Made by a program: the position numbers and the translations under genes. The notes under the pieces were generated by a model, which had not been told where the DNA came from, made no database searches, and saw only the letters and a program-made list of their open reading frames with translations. 64,000 nt of DNA from Ramazzottius varieornatus (lineage: Eukaryota; Tardigrada; Eutardigrada; Parachela; Ramazzottiidae): assembly GCA_001949185.1 (NCBI GenBank), contig BDGG01000006.1:912827-976826 (forward strand), in the 5' to 3' direction. Below, in pieces: positions 54,367 through 64,000 of the stretch; within the stretch, counting starts at the first letter, position 1; every line of letters begins with the position of its first letter.

Positions 54367-55952
54367 CTAGTTGAAAGCTTCGATGATCTTGACGATATCC
54401 CCGTGGAATTGTTCGATGAGATCTCGAAGTACTCCGCCGTCCGCTCTGATACCCATATCCTCCAAGGTCTTGGCAATTTCGTCGACCGTTTTGGGCTGCT
54501 GGAAGTTGGGCATACCCGATTCGGCGCGGCAAGATCCGCCAGCCGAGGTGTTGAACCCCGAAGCGAAGGCGTTGCTGGAGGCACTCGATCCATTCGGTCC
54601 CTCTTCGGTAGTCGCTTCCGTGTAGTTGCCACCTTCCTTGTTTCGGTCATACGGGCCATGGCGATGTCCGCCGCGTCCCCGGTGAGGTCCGAAGGGTCCT
54701 TGACCGTCGAATGGTCCACCCATCCATGGGAAGCCGCCACGACCGCGACCGAAGCGGGGGCCTCCGCCACCGCGGAAGGGACCACCAGCGCCGCCAAACA
54801 TGTTCATGAATGGACCGAAGGGACCCATGCATTGCTCGGTGTTGTCGCGGGGCTCCGTAATGGCTTCCATTTCGTGCTCGGCGTGGTATCCTTTGCCTTT
54901 GCAGGTCTCGCACAGGTCGTAGTTCAGACACTTCTTACACTAGAAAAAAAAATAGATAAAGGATGACTTCCAGCCAAAAACCCCAAAATGTGACGATTGG
55001 GACGTCGGCAAATGACCAATAGGCGCACATCACCAGTTTTGTTGGCTGAAAGCGTGCGCCACTTGAGAAAAGGCACTTTCAGTCGCGCATGCTGTCAGCC
55101 AATAACAATGAAAAGTTGCGCCACTTGATGCAACGATTGTGTTCAATTCATTGACTGAAAACCCGTTGCAATACAAGACATGTAGAAAAATTTCAAGATA
55201 TCAAACGCAGTCCGAGAAAGCGTATGTCGAAGTATCCGTGGCACAAACGTCTTACCTTGTATCGGGTGCCGACAACGATGCCTTCACATCCATCACACGA
55301 AATGCCCACATGTTCCTTGGGTCCTTCAGGCTCCTTTGCTTTCTCTTGTTCCTCCTTGCGCTGCGTGCCGTCCTTCATCTCTTCGTCGTGCGATGCTGTA
55401 GCTTCCGCGCCTGCGCGAGCTGTAGAGGCAGACGATGTTGATGTGAAACTTCGGATGTTGTTTCCAGCAGGCATGATGCGAGCGTACAGCTTCAGCAGGT
55501 CTCCCTGTCCGCCCGAGTTGTTAACGGAGTCCAAGGCAGCCTGAAGTTCGGTGTCCGAAGTCACCACGACGAAATCTCCTTCCGCATCTAGAACAAACCA
55601 ATAAGAATTTAGTATCATGTAAAAATCAACAACATTCGGGACTTCACGCAGGTGGCGCATGGTACCGAAGAATTACACTGATAACGTGCGTCACTTGGGA
55701 TAATGATTGTAACTGGCGCACGATATCAGCAAATAACAATGAGACCTTGAGCCACTTCGAAAAGCGACCTGGTTAATCGACGTCGCAAAAAAAGCGAACC
55801 GACATACCTTTCCAGTAAACTTTGAAAGCCACATCAGGGCCCAAAACTCCGCGGACTTTGTCCACGAGGTCTTGGAACGCTCCAGGTCCGGAAGGAAGGA
55901 TAAAGCGGCGGATTTCCGACTCGGATTCAAAGACAACTTTGACTTGTGACAT
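54367..55952 (-). CDS. SQSTM1: Sequestosome-1/p62 (ref(2)P) autophagy receptor
   Basis: p62 binds ubiquitylated cargo, polymerises and links it to autophagy and signalling. Exons 55952-55808, 55587-55256 and 54939-54367 give 1050 nt (349 aa; human p62 has 440). The PB1 domain is at about 1-85, with a basic patch (EIRRF) and the acidic OPCA stretch DAEGDFVVVTSDTEL starting at residue 49. The ZZ zinc finger lies at about 141-182 (CDGC, YKCKKC, YDLCETC, HAEH), with an exon junction between K159 and C160. A glycine/arginine-rich linker (FGRGRGGF, HRGRGGHRHG) follows. The UBA domain is at about 310-349 (DEIAKTLEDMGI ... IIEAFN). I find no canonical acidic LIR such as the DDDWTHL of vertebrate p62. 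Both introns hold double hairpin arrays. The upstream neighbour on the same strand is the RUN/RH gene. Confidence 0.94.
55000..55160. repeat. Hairpin array, 2 stem-loops (locus 28)
   Basis: Two partly decayed hairpins in the p62 intron 54940-55255. Confidence 0.75.
55640..55782. repeat. Hairpin array, 2 stem-loops (locus 29)
   Basis: Two decayed hairpins in the p62 intron 55588-55807. Confidence 0.75.
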
Positions 55953-56717
55953 TTTGGCTTCCGGTGGAAAAATAAACTCCAATTGAGAAGATCAATAACT
56001 GTAAACTTATGAAACAACACAAAACACAGAGACTGAATTGCTGACACGAGCAGTAGAGGCTTTTATATCAACACAAGCAAGCGTCTGGTTAAACTGCCGC
56101 ATCATCCTGGCCGCGATCCCCGTATACACCAATGAGAATTTCGTCTTCGCTTGAAGACGAATGGGAAGCAAAACGTGGGCGGGTAAAGTAGTGAAACAGG
56201 TTTGTGACTCATGGTGCCGAACGATAATTTCTTGGAAATATGGGGTAACTTTGATCGAGATACCTCGCGTACTTTCAAGAACCATCTCGAAAGATCCGTT
56301 CTGACTTCATTTTGGACCGTCAGTTTTATTTCGGATAGATTTTATGCACAGTCACCATTGCCTCCCAAAAGACGGACGTTCCGTCTGCTACAATGCCTTA
56401 CTGAGGCTCTACTCGAACATGGGACGTCTACAAGGCAGACATCTACATTCACCGAAATCTTAAGTTCGGAATGATTAATTTCCAGTTTTAAAAAAATGAA
56501 TGAAAACCGGCCCAAAAAAGTCTACGCCATACATTTCGGTATGGGGAAAGGGAAAACGTCAAAAAGACAATCGGGATCAAAGTGACTACCAAGACGAGCA
56601 TAAAGTAAAACAAATGAAAGAAGCGACAAAGGCACGCGTCACAGTACCTTCTTGCAGGACGGAGACTAAACAGGAAGAAAGTCTGAAAAAACGCCGGTAC
56701 AAAACAGTAACTGTTAA
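55953..56717. other. Region between p62 start and RUN/RH gene stop
   Basis: It must contain the p62 5' UTR and promoter and the RUN/RH 3' UTR. A 9-bp inverted repeat (TTCGTCTTC-GCTT-GAAGACGAA) lies at 56140-56161, about 190 bases upstream of the p62 ATG. No gene was recognised. Confidence 0.55.
56140..56161. promoter_or_regulatory. Perfect 9-bp inverted repeat upstream of p62
   Basis: TTCGTCTTC and GAAGACGAA are separated by GCTT. It may be a hairpin in the 5' UTR or a dimeric binding site; its function is unknown. Confidence 0.3.
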
Positions 56718-59700
56718 TCACTGGTCTAGTGAGCTCTCGGACGATTGCTGACGTCGAGCGAGTTGCAGTAGCCGTCGTTGGCACTTCGGACAAGGCTGGT
56801 GCTCGTTCATGCATTTCTTGTGGAAGACAGCGTAACACTTCAAACACTAAAAGAGAAAACAAGTCAGAACTCTTTCTACTTGGATCCGTTGGGAATTGGC
56901 AAACCGACTCCACAAGATACCTTCTCCAAGTCACGCAGGCTTTCAGCCGATAACACCAAAATATGCGTCACTTGGAAACTCGACAGGATGGCTTTCCAGG
57001 TGGCGCAAGCTTTCAGCCACCAGCACTGGAGACGTGCGCCTCTTTGGAAAACAAACTTGTCTGGCATGTTTGCCAAGCTCCCGATAATTTTTAAGGAAAT
57101 TGCTTTATCTTTACCTGATAGTTATCATTCGTGTCAAAAGCGTGAAGGACTTGTCCAGACCGGCAGACTTCGCAGATGAAGCCTCGCTGGCTGCAGAGGA
57201 AGCACTTGCGGATGTGGTCGATGCCGAACTGAATGGCTCCTCTGATCTTGGGAAGAAGTGTGCCGTTATGCACCAAAATCAAATCCTGGGAAAAGAGAAA
57301 TGTTGTCAAAGTGCCACAATGAAGACGGGAAGAGTGAAGCATACTGATATCGCATAGAAATGAACGGTCTCGTGAAGGTGGTCGTGCGGCCACAACTTCG
57401 AGTTGAACTGCTCACAGGTCTCCTTCTTGCAAGTCCACAGGTAAGACTTGACAATTTGAAGTTGTATTCTCTGCTTCTGAGAACGAAGAAAGAACCGCAT
57501 TGGTCGAATTTTACCGATATGGGATCTCCGACAAAGAAACTCGACCAAATCGTTTTTCTCAGTGGCGCACGTCTCCAGCTAATAAGCCACAAATATGCGT
57601 CACTTAGAAAACTAATCTTGTCGAGCTTCCATGCACTCACCTTGCACTCTTCCATGTCTTTGACATGGTCGTGTATTTTCGGGTTGAGTTCGTGCATGTC
57701 GAAAAGCGGAGCTGATTCAACCGCCTCGATCAATTCTTTCGCTCTTTTGCAAACTAAACAAAATAATTTTGTTAGCGATGATAATACGTACTGCCGAAAT
57801 TGACCTACAGTAAACCAAACAGCCTGCAGCAGATCACCTTTATATTTCCGGAAGTCCCAATTGTGAATCACGCGGGAAGGTATCACCAGTTCGTCGTCGA
57901 CATGGCAGTCTGTGCAGTAGTACAGCAGGTCAAAGTTACACAGCTTCGAGTTCCCATACACTGTGAACAACACAGTGGCGGTGAACAAGACAGCCACTTC
58001 AAACGTATCTCGTCAAGGAGCTCCAAAATGTGAAAATGATAGCTTTGACTTACAAGCACCGATCGGTCGACCACATCCACCGCACTTGTAATGCTGCGCG
58101 CGAAGGCCTTTCTCAACGGGTATTCTGACCAGCAGTTCTCGCTTCTTTCCCTCCACGCTTTTCGTTGTCACAAACTGATCAGCATTCAGGACTTCAAAAT
58201 CGTGCTCAAATTCCGAAGCCTGGACAGAAACAATGCGAACAAATTACTTTCGTAAAGATTGAACTTCGGCTTTGTCCCAACAAAGTAAAGGTATCTGTAG
58301 CCTCGAAAAACAAATTCGATAGAACAGTTTCCCAAGTGGCGCACGTATCCAGCCAGTACCAATGAAAACGAGCGCCACTCGGAAGACCGATCTTGCCGAG
58401 TTTGTTTGCCGAGCTTCCACATCTATAAATACTGAAAAACTTACCACGGAAAACTCTGGCATGCCGTCAGAACTGCTGGCTGTCTGAATCTCATCCACCA
58501 TTCTAGCGAACAGCGAAGACCCAATACCCAGCGAACCTGACACGCCGTACGAGATGGCCATTCCGCGTTCCAACACCGTGTCGAAACTATCCTCTGACAA
58601 TGATAAGAACATTCAGGAATTGGCCAAACCATCCGCAAGCATTTGACATTACCTGGTGGTTGATTTTGTCTGTCCTTCCGTTTTAACCGTGGACCAGGGC
58701 GAAGTATAGGTTCGGCCTCCTCGAAGGACGACGACCATCCGCTGTTCTTGGTCACCAAGTTCCCGGACCGATTATAGGACTCACTCGCTTCCTCTTCGGG
58801 CTCGTTATCCAGCGGATGAGATGGTGGTTCTTTGTCAAGAGGCACGGCTTGCGTCAGTCGACTTGGATTTGAGCTGGAAGACGTGGGGGTTACCTCGTTA
58901 CTGGGAGGTACGGAAGACTCGGTGGAGGGAAGGGACTCCAACTTGACACGAAGTATCGCGGCTAATTCGTCGTCGCGATCATCAATAGTCAAATTAGGAC
59001 CTGAAAGAACGAAAGAACGATCAAACCGGAAACGCACTTGGCGAAAGAACCATCCAAACTTTGTCGTCTGACAGAAGATTGAGAACTGTCACTGACCTGC
59101 ATACACAATCAAAGCTCATTGCTACGGCTCGAAGTATGCAGGTCGATTGCCAGGAAGATCAACCAGTTTTTTGACTTGCATACACGAGTACTGTTTGTTG
59201 CTACGCCTCAATGCATGCAGGATCGTGAAACGTGCCTAGATTTTGTTTGCTGGGTTGATTCCCTTTCCGTTATACGTCAACGAAAATACGCCAGTAACGT
59301 TTCTATACCGAAATTGGTACCATTTTGATTGGGTAGTGGTAGCGAGAGAGGCAGCGGCGTCGGTGGAGGTGCGTTGGGGGTCGGCGAGTTTGTTGATCGC
59401 GGTCGGACTGCTCGGCTGGACACCACCTGCACTTCCTCACTGCCGATCAATAGCGTGTCCCCATCACTCTCCAAGTTGACCGTGCCCTCGGCCACTCGAG
59501 GAGAAGGGGAAGACGGGGCTCTCGAGTTTGATCGACGTGGAGGGCTTCGCTTAGCGGCGATGTCGGGCAGTAAGCCTGCCAGAACGAGGGAATGCCTTTC
59601 CCATTTATTGTACTCAGTCTTTTCCACGGGCAGATGGAAAGCGAAGTTCTGAAGGCCTAGAAGAAGACTGTACAGGACGTCCAAGGCTTCTTTGTCACGC

Positions 59701-60525
59701 ATGAAAGCACCGGGCATGTAAAATGACCTACGGCGAGACAACTGCGACAAAGCACACCTCAATGAGAATATGGAAGCTCGGCGAACAAAATCGACCATTT
59801 CCCATGTGGCGCACTTTCTAGATGTTGGCGGCTAGGACGGTGCTCCACTTGGAAAACCATCTCGTAGTCTGTCGAGTTCCCATATTTTTCTTTTGCGAGG
59901 AAAAGAGTCTTACTCTACAGTTTCTCCACTGGATGTGATGGCGGTGATGTAAGACTCAATCAAACTGTCGTTGAAAGCCAATCTTAGCCACATCTGCAAT
60001 TCGGGAAAATCAATCGGGAATCCAGAGTGATGGAAGAATAAACTCACTCGACATCGTCCAGTATCATTTTGAGCAATAAGAGAATACTCGATCCTCTGGA
60101 TCACATCGCGATGGCTGAATCCAGTCACCAAATCCCAGAAGTTTGTGCTTTCCACCGAAGTATTCTTGGATATCCCGAAAGCGGAAGACAACTATCACGA
60201 ACAAGGAAAAACATGAATAAGGACGAACGAGGAAAACTACGGATATTCCCCACCTTGGAAGCCCAGTTATTTGGTCGCAAGCCATGCAGCAATATCGCCT
60301 CAATGACTTGAGCAAGCTGCTCTCCGGAGTTGTCGCTACAAATAAAAAATACAAAACTGTCGGAATACTCGAAGACTATTTTGTGAGAAATTTCTGAGCA
60401 CACCTCACAACTGGAGTTTGCCCCGCTTCATAAGATTGCTGGATGGCGTGTACACAGTTGGCGACTTCTTCGGTGAGTTTCTTCTTGACAAGCTCGTTGA
60501 TGTATGTGTTGGTGACATCCCCCAT
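56718..60525 (-). CDS. RUN and Rubicon-homology domain protein (PLEKHM1/Rubicon-related)
   Basis: Proteins with this pairing bind small GTPases (Rab7, Arl8) and regulate late endosome, lysosome and autophagosome traffic. Thirteen exons give 2166 nt (721 aa): 60525-60404, 60335-60254, 60191-60048, 59993-59914, 59727-59321, 59000-58653, 58593-58445, 58219-58054, 57960-57838, 57753-57641, 57476-57345, 57285-57115, 56846-56718. The RUN domain is at about 1-190 (IEAILLHGLRPNNW, FWDLVTGFSHRDVIQRIE, DTGRCRMWLRLAFNDSLIESY, FMRDKEALDVLYSLLLGL), closest in wording to PLEKHM1. A Ser/Pro-rich linker spans about 200-440. The Rubicon-homology domain runs from about 445 to 715 and contains its zinc-binding cysteines and histidines (YKCGGCGRPI, YYCTDCH, IPSRVIHNWDFRKYKVC, KCFLCSQRGFICEVC, CYAVFHKKC, PCPKC). 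No PH domain lies between them, so the layout is like Rubicon while the RUN domain reads like PLEKHM1; I leave the paralogue open. Confidence 0.9.
56893..57088. repeat. Hairpin array, 2 stem-loops (locus 30)
   Basis: Two hairpins; the array ends GGCATGTTTGCCAAGCTCC. RUN/RH intron 56847-57114. Confidence 0.85.
57530..57632. repeat. Single hairpin (locus 31)
   Basis: One hairpin with both short arms fills most of the 164-bp RUN/RH intron 57477-57640, and its edge lies within about 10 bases of the splice donor. Confidence 0.85.
58302..58420. repeat. Full-length single-hairpin copy (locus 32)
   Basis: The right arm is complete (GCCGAGTTTGTTTGCCGAGC); one hairpin. RUN/RH intron 58220-58444. Confidence 0.88.
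59095..59226. repeat. Two direct copies of a ~50-bp unit with inverted ends
   Basis: Units at about 59095-59145 and 59174-59226 share TGCATACAC, TTGCTACG and ATGCAGG segments. Each unit begins CCTGCATAC-like and ends GTATGCAGG-like, so each is itself an inverted-ended module. They lie in the RUN/RH intron 59001-59320. Confidence 0.65.
59770..59880. repeat. Single hairpin with outer arms (locus 33)
   Basis: GGAAGCTCGGCGAACAAAAT on the left and GTCTGTCGAGTTCCC on the right; the hairpin is moderately decayed. RUN/RH intron 59728-59913. Confidence 0.82.
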
Positions 60526-61302
60526 TCTCCTGGAAGTTGAATTTGACAGTAAACACATGGGAAAACAATAAAGGAAAATCATCCACCGATGCATGAAAGG
60601 CTTGAAAGCTACCAACCATATACTCAGTCTTCTACACTGGATTTACAGCAGCTTCCGCCCGAAAGCTCAGCGTCCATTCGTCTCCAGTTAACGCTTCCCA
60701 AAATAGCGACAGTGGAATCAGTCTCTTCCAGTGTTTCCACAAAAGAAGCTGATGTCTCCCACCCGTACCGTCGTGAGACGAGTTTCAGAAAACCAAAACG
60801 AAAAATTCGAGAAAAAAAGGAAATTTTGAACTGCGAGTGCGAGTTCGTCCAAGAAGGAACCGCGACAGAGATAAGCTGATCCGGAGCAAACTTCCAAGAC
60901 ACTACTGTACCCCTGCTTAAAGAACGCATGGCATAAAATTTTTGGGCCATTGCGCGTTCTGGAAGCTGAATTTTCATTTCAACCATTGACGTTAGTCCTG
61001 ATAGTGTTCGCAGTCAGCAGTCAATTTGGGAACAACTAACTCGGTCCGGCTACGGACCGAAGGGTTGGAGTCGTTTGACGTTATGCAGTTGAATTTTCGA
61101 TTTTCTTTTTCCAAAAACGGTCTTTTGAGGTTCGACATTTTTATACTCCTGCTCCTGCAAGTCCATGTCAACTCTGCCGCTTCTTTCATCTCCCCGCAAC
61201 TCGGACTGCATAAGCACTGTTAGCCTAGGAACTCCTCTGCGGATGTGAAGGGAGGGTAGCTCGCTTGTCTTGCGATTTGCAGGTCAGGAACAAGAGAGCA
61301 AG
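60526..61302. promoter_or_regulatory. Divergent 5' region of RUN/RH gene and CPSF6
   Basis: The start codons are 777 bases apart and point away from each other. An acceptor (TTCAACTTCCAG) just before the RUN/RH start implies an upstream non-coding exon. A similar acceptor-like GCAG lies about 20 bases before the CPSF6 ATG. An open frame at 60589-60879 (plus) has no recognisable product. Confidence 0.45.
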
Positions 61303-64000
61303 ATGGACGTCGGATTGGACCTGTACGCTGACGAGAACGAAAACTTCGACTATGGACAGGTAAGTTTCGCTTCCAGATATTTCAGAGTGGTGTCAAAGAG
61401 GCCTGTCTTGTAGGATTCGGCAGCGGAAGGAGCCGTCCAAGATGGCAACGTGGATTTATACGACGACGTGATGGGAGGCGATGTCACAGCCGGAGCTTCG
61501 AAGGTTGTCCCAGTCTGGTTACTTTAATACCTCGGTTCTTGTTGTTCGACTTCATGTTCTCTGCACGTCTGTGTCAAGTTCTTGTAGTGTGGTTTTTGCA
61601 GGGTGATGGCGAGAATGGACATATGGAAGGCGAAGAAAGTAGCTACCAGCAAGCAGGCTCAACGGGAGGATCGGGATCGGCAGGCGGACGAAAGTTCACC
61701 CTCATCATCGGAAATCTCACCTGGGTTAGCTAGCTAAGTCCTTGTCTAGATGTCTTGCTAGTTTTTTACACCTGTAATGAACTGCAGTCTTTGGAGCATG
61801 TCGATCTCGCCGCCCTCTTACGGCGAAGACCTGGTATATCGGATTTACTCCGGTTTAGGCTAATACAGAACAGTATTTTGATTGATTGGGACGCTTGTGT
61901 TCTCGTGGTTGGTGTCTTTGAAAGACATTCTGCTTATTTTGAGTTTCTCCACCTGCATGGACAGATGGATGAACGCGGAGGCTGCACCACAGAAAGCGAA
62001 GATTTCTGAACTAAACAACTGGAATGATTTTTTAGCAAAATGATTTAATGGTTATCTGATTGCCCTACATTTTTAACTTGAACAAATTTATTTGAATTTG
62101 ATAACTTTCCGTGATATCTTTTTGTCACCAAGTCTTCTTGTTTTCTGCCCGAGTTTGCCTCGTGGTACGGAGTGTGGGATAGTCCTCTGACTTCCTGTCT
62201 TTTATTTGTTTGGCAACTACAGTACCATTTTTCCTGAAATTGAAATCGTGGAACCATCAAAACTGTTGCTCCATCTGCGATCTTGGCCGCCAGAGGTCCG
62301 TAGCAGTTCAGCCTTCAGGTTCAGGGTAGGGTTCTTACCCCGCAGAGCCTTTTTTGCTGTATGACCACGCAGTAGCATCTTAGAACATGCTTCGTTGAAA
62401 GTCGCCTAGAAAAAACTGCTCTTTTTTTTTAATTACTATGTACCTTCTTCGACACTTTACGAATACTATTACTCTATCGCGCGTGTTATGTTATGAAGCT
62501 CTCGTTTTTTACCAGTTGTTTTCCTCGCTTTTTTGAGTCTTTTCTTCTCACGAATTGTGTTGATCTAACTACTTTGTATTGATAATTTTTACTTGGTTTG
62601 TTTAGTGGACGACAGAGGGCGACCTGCAAGAGCTGGTGGAAGGTTGCGGCATCCACGACCTTTTCGAGATTCGCATCCACGAAAATCGTTCCAATGGACA
62701 GTCTAAAGGTTTTGCCATGATCACCGTCGGGTCCGAAGCTTCGTCACAATACCTTCAAGCCGAACTACCCAAAAAGTACGTCCAAAGAAAAGTTTCTAAC
62801 ATCGGCAAATGAACTGGGCGTTCTCTTTACCTCAAGTGGTGCACGTCCTCGTTGTAATGGGCCTAGGGTGTGCGCCACGTGGTAAAACGATCATGTACAA
62901 GTCATATCTGCCGATGTCTCATCTACTTTTTTGTTTCCGCCCTCTGAACTTTTCGATCCAGCTGTCAAAATGTTCGGTCGCTTATTCTTATTCGTTTTTG
63001 CGTGCTTATAAGTGCTCTATTTCAGTGAGTAAAACAAGGTTCTCCCACTCGTTTATTAGGGCTGGTATCAACTTCCGGTCCGTAATCCGACTTCAATTTC
63101 CGTTCTAATGATAATTTTAATTCCTCTTTTCCAGGTCGATGCACGATCAGAGTCCCATCTGTGTCCCCTTCAGTCGCCAAGCACTCCAGACCTTCGACGC
63201 ACAAGCCAGGAAGAATGAGAGCGGAAGTGGGCGCGGTGGCCCAGGTGGCGGAGATGTGAATGGCGGAGGTCTTGGTCGCGGACCTGGGATGATGCGCGAC
63301 GGACCAGGCGGCATGCCCAACCGCGGAGGGATGATCAACGGTATGCAGAACGGCGCTGGACCGATGCGCGTTCCTATGCCCGGCATGGGCGGCATGGCTG
63401 CCATGCGAGCTGGCTTCCCCCGAATGCCGATGCCTGGGATGCCCGGGATGCCCAGGTTCCCGCCTGGCATGCTCCCTCCCGGCATGATGCGACCGGGAAT
63501 GGGTATGATGGGTCGACCTCCGTTCCCCGGCATGGTAAGAAGGGACGAATTTAGCGAAAAATATCTTTGTCGAACTACCAGCTGTCCTCGTAAAATCTGA
63601 AATGAAATATCTCGAAATTGAAAATGCATCTCAGGACTCAGGCAAACAAACTCGAAAAGATCGTCTCTTCAAGTTGCGCATGCTCTGAGTGTTATTGGCT
63701 GAGAGCGTGCGCCACTTTGAAACTCAGCAGATCGTTCCTCCGAGTGGCACAGGCTCTCCACCAGTAGAACCGGAGATGTGCGCCAGTTGGGAATGGGATT
63801 TGAGTGGCGTACGCTTTTATCCAGGGACACCGGCGACGTGCGCCACCTGGGATAATAATACTGTCCAGTTTGTCGCCGAGTTTTTGAATACGTTTTGATC
63901 TGGCGGCCGAAATGTTTATGTTTCGGAAATCTGTTCGACAAATCATCTCTGGAGCAGGACTGATGTTTTCTCGTAGATGAGACCAGATCGTCCGATGGGG
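61303..64000 (+). CDS. CPSF6: Cleavage and polyadenylation specificity factor 6 (CFIm68), 5' part
   Basis: CPSF6 is the large subunit of cleavage factor I; with NUDT21 it binds UGUA in pre-mRNA and controls poly(A) site choice in the nucleus. Exons in the window are 61303-61359, 61414-61503, 61602-61724, 62606-62775, 63135-63534 and 63977 onward; 288 codons are visible and the frame is open at the window end. The acidic N terminus DLYADENENFDY is characteristic of the family. The RRM (about 79-165) reads RKFTLIIGNLTWWTTEGDL, EIRIHENRSNGQSKGFAMI and VGSEASSQYL, followed by ICVPFSRQALQTFDAQARK. A Gly/Met/Pro-rich linker follows (GMPGMPRFPPGMLPPG). The usual C-terminal RS-like domain lies beyond the window. 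CPSF7 shares the RRM but the N terminus fits CPSF6 better. Confidence 0.95.
62803..62920. repeat. Single hairpin with decayed arms (locus 34)
   Basis: ATCGGCAAATGAACTGGGCG on the left, ATATCTGCCGATGTC on the right, one hairpin. CPSF6 intron 62776-63134. Confidence 0.8.
63636..63888. repeat. Hairpin array, 3 stem-loops (locus 35)
   Basis: CAGGCAAACAAACTCGAAAA on the left, CCAGTTTGTCGCCGAG on the right. The first loop is in one orientation and the next two in the other. CPSF6 intron 63535-63976. Confidence 0.88.

Noticed and set aside
58445-59000. Possible PH domain in the RUN/RH protein
   Set aside because: The segment is Ser/Pro/Glu-rich without PH strand pattern or C-terminal tryptophan helix.

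Overview
The window looks like nuclear DNA of a compact-genome invertebrate animal. Genes are split by short GT-AG introns and the products are animal-specific: neurobeachin, Mab-21, a Krüppel-like factor, a PDGF/VEGF-like growth factor, a calcium-channel alpha2delta subunit, p62/sequestosome, a RUN plus Rubicon-homology protein and CPSF6. The gene size, intron size and intermediate base composition would suit a small ecdysozoan such as a tardigrade, but nothing here proves the phylum.

Layout. Positions 1-8425 hold no convincing gene, only a decayed mariner-type transposase (about 1098-2337) and inverted-repeat debris. A KLF3/8/12-type zinc-finger gene lies on the minus strand (14515-8426). 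After a gene-poor gap, neurobeachin fills 40015-18306 on the minus strand (37 coding exons, 2626 aa). Its 7-kb intron 25 (22743-29738) contains a complete mab-21 gene on the opposite strand (24983-26369), the same nested pairing known for NBEA/MAB21L1 and LRBA/MAB21L2 in vertebrates. Head to head with neurobeachin is an F-box gene (from 40563) with a doubtful 3' part. A secreted PDGF/VEGF-family gene follows (42880-45293, plus). It converges on an alpha2delta gene (53398-45826, minus, 20 exons, 1201 aa). Then come p62 (55952-54367, minus) and a RUN/Rubicon-homology gene (60525-56718, minus). Finally the 5' part of CPSF6 (61303-64000, plus) is divergent from the RUN gene and cut by the window end.

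Exon boundaries were read by hand from splice sites. For seven genes (KLF, neurobeachin, mab-21, PVF, alpha2delta, p62, RUN/RH) the exon lengths sum to an exact open frame ending at the stop, which is an internal check on every junction. The two autophagy-related genes (p62 and RUN/RH) are tandem neighbours; otherwise the genes do not form an obvious pathway.

The dominant non-coding signal is one family of palindromic stem-loops (arms like AGTGGCGCAC / GTGCGCCACT) present at 35 loci, as 1 to 3 consecutive hairpins inside one pair of outer inverted arms. Thirty-four of the 35 loci lie in introns; one is intergenic and none lies in the first 9.7 kb. This looks like an undescribed miniature element with a modular hairpin core and a strong intron bias.
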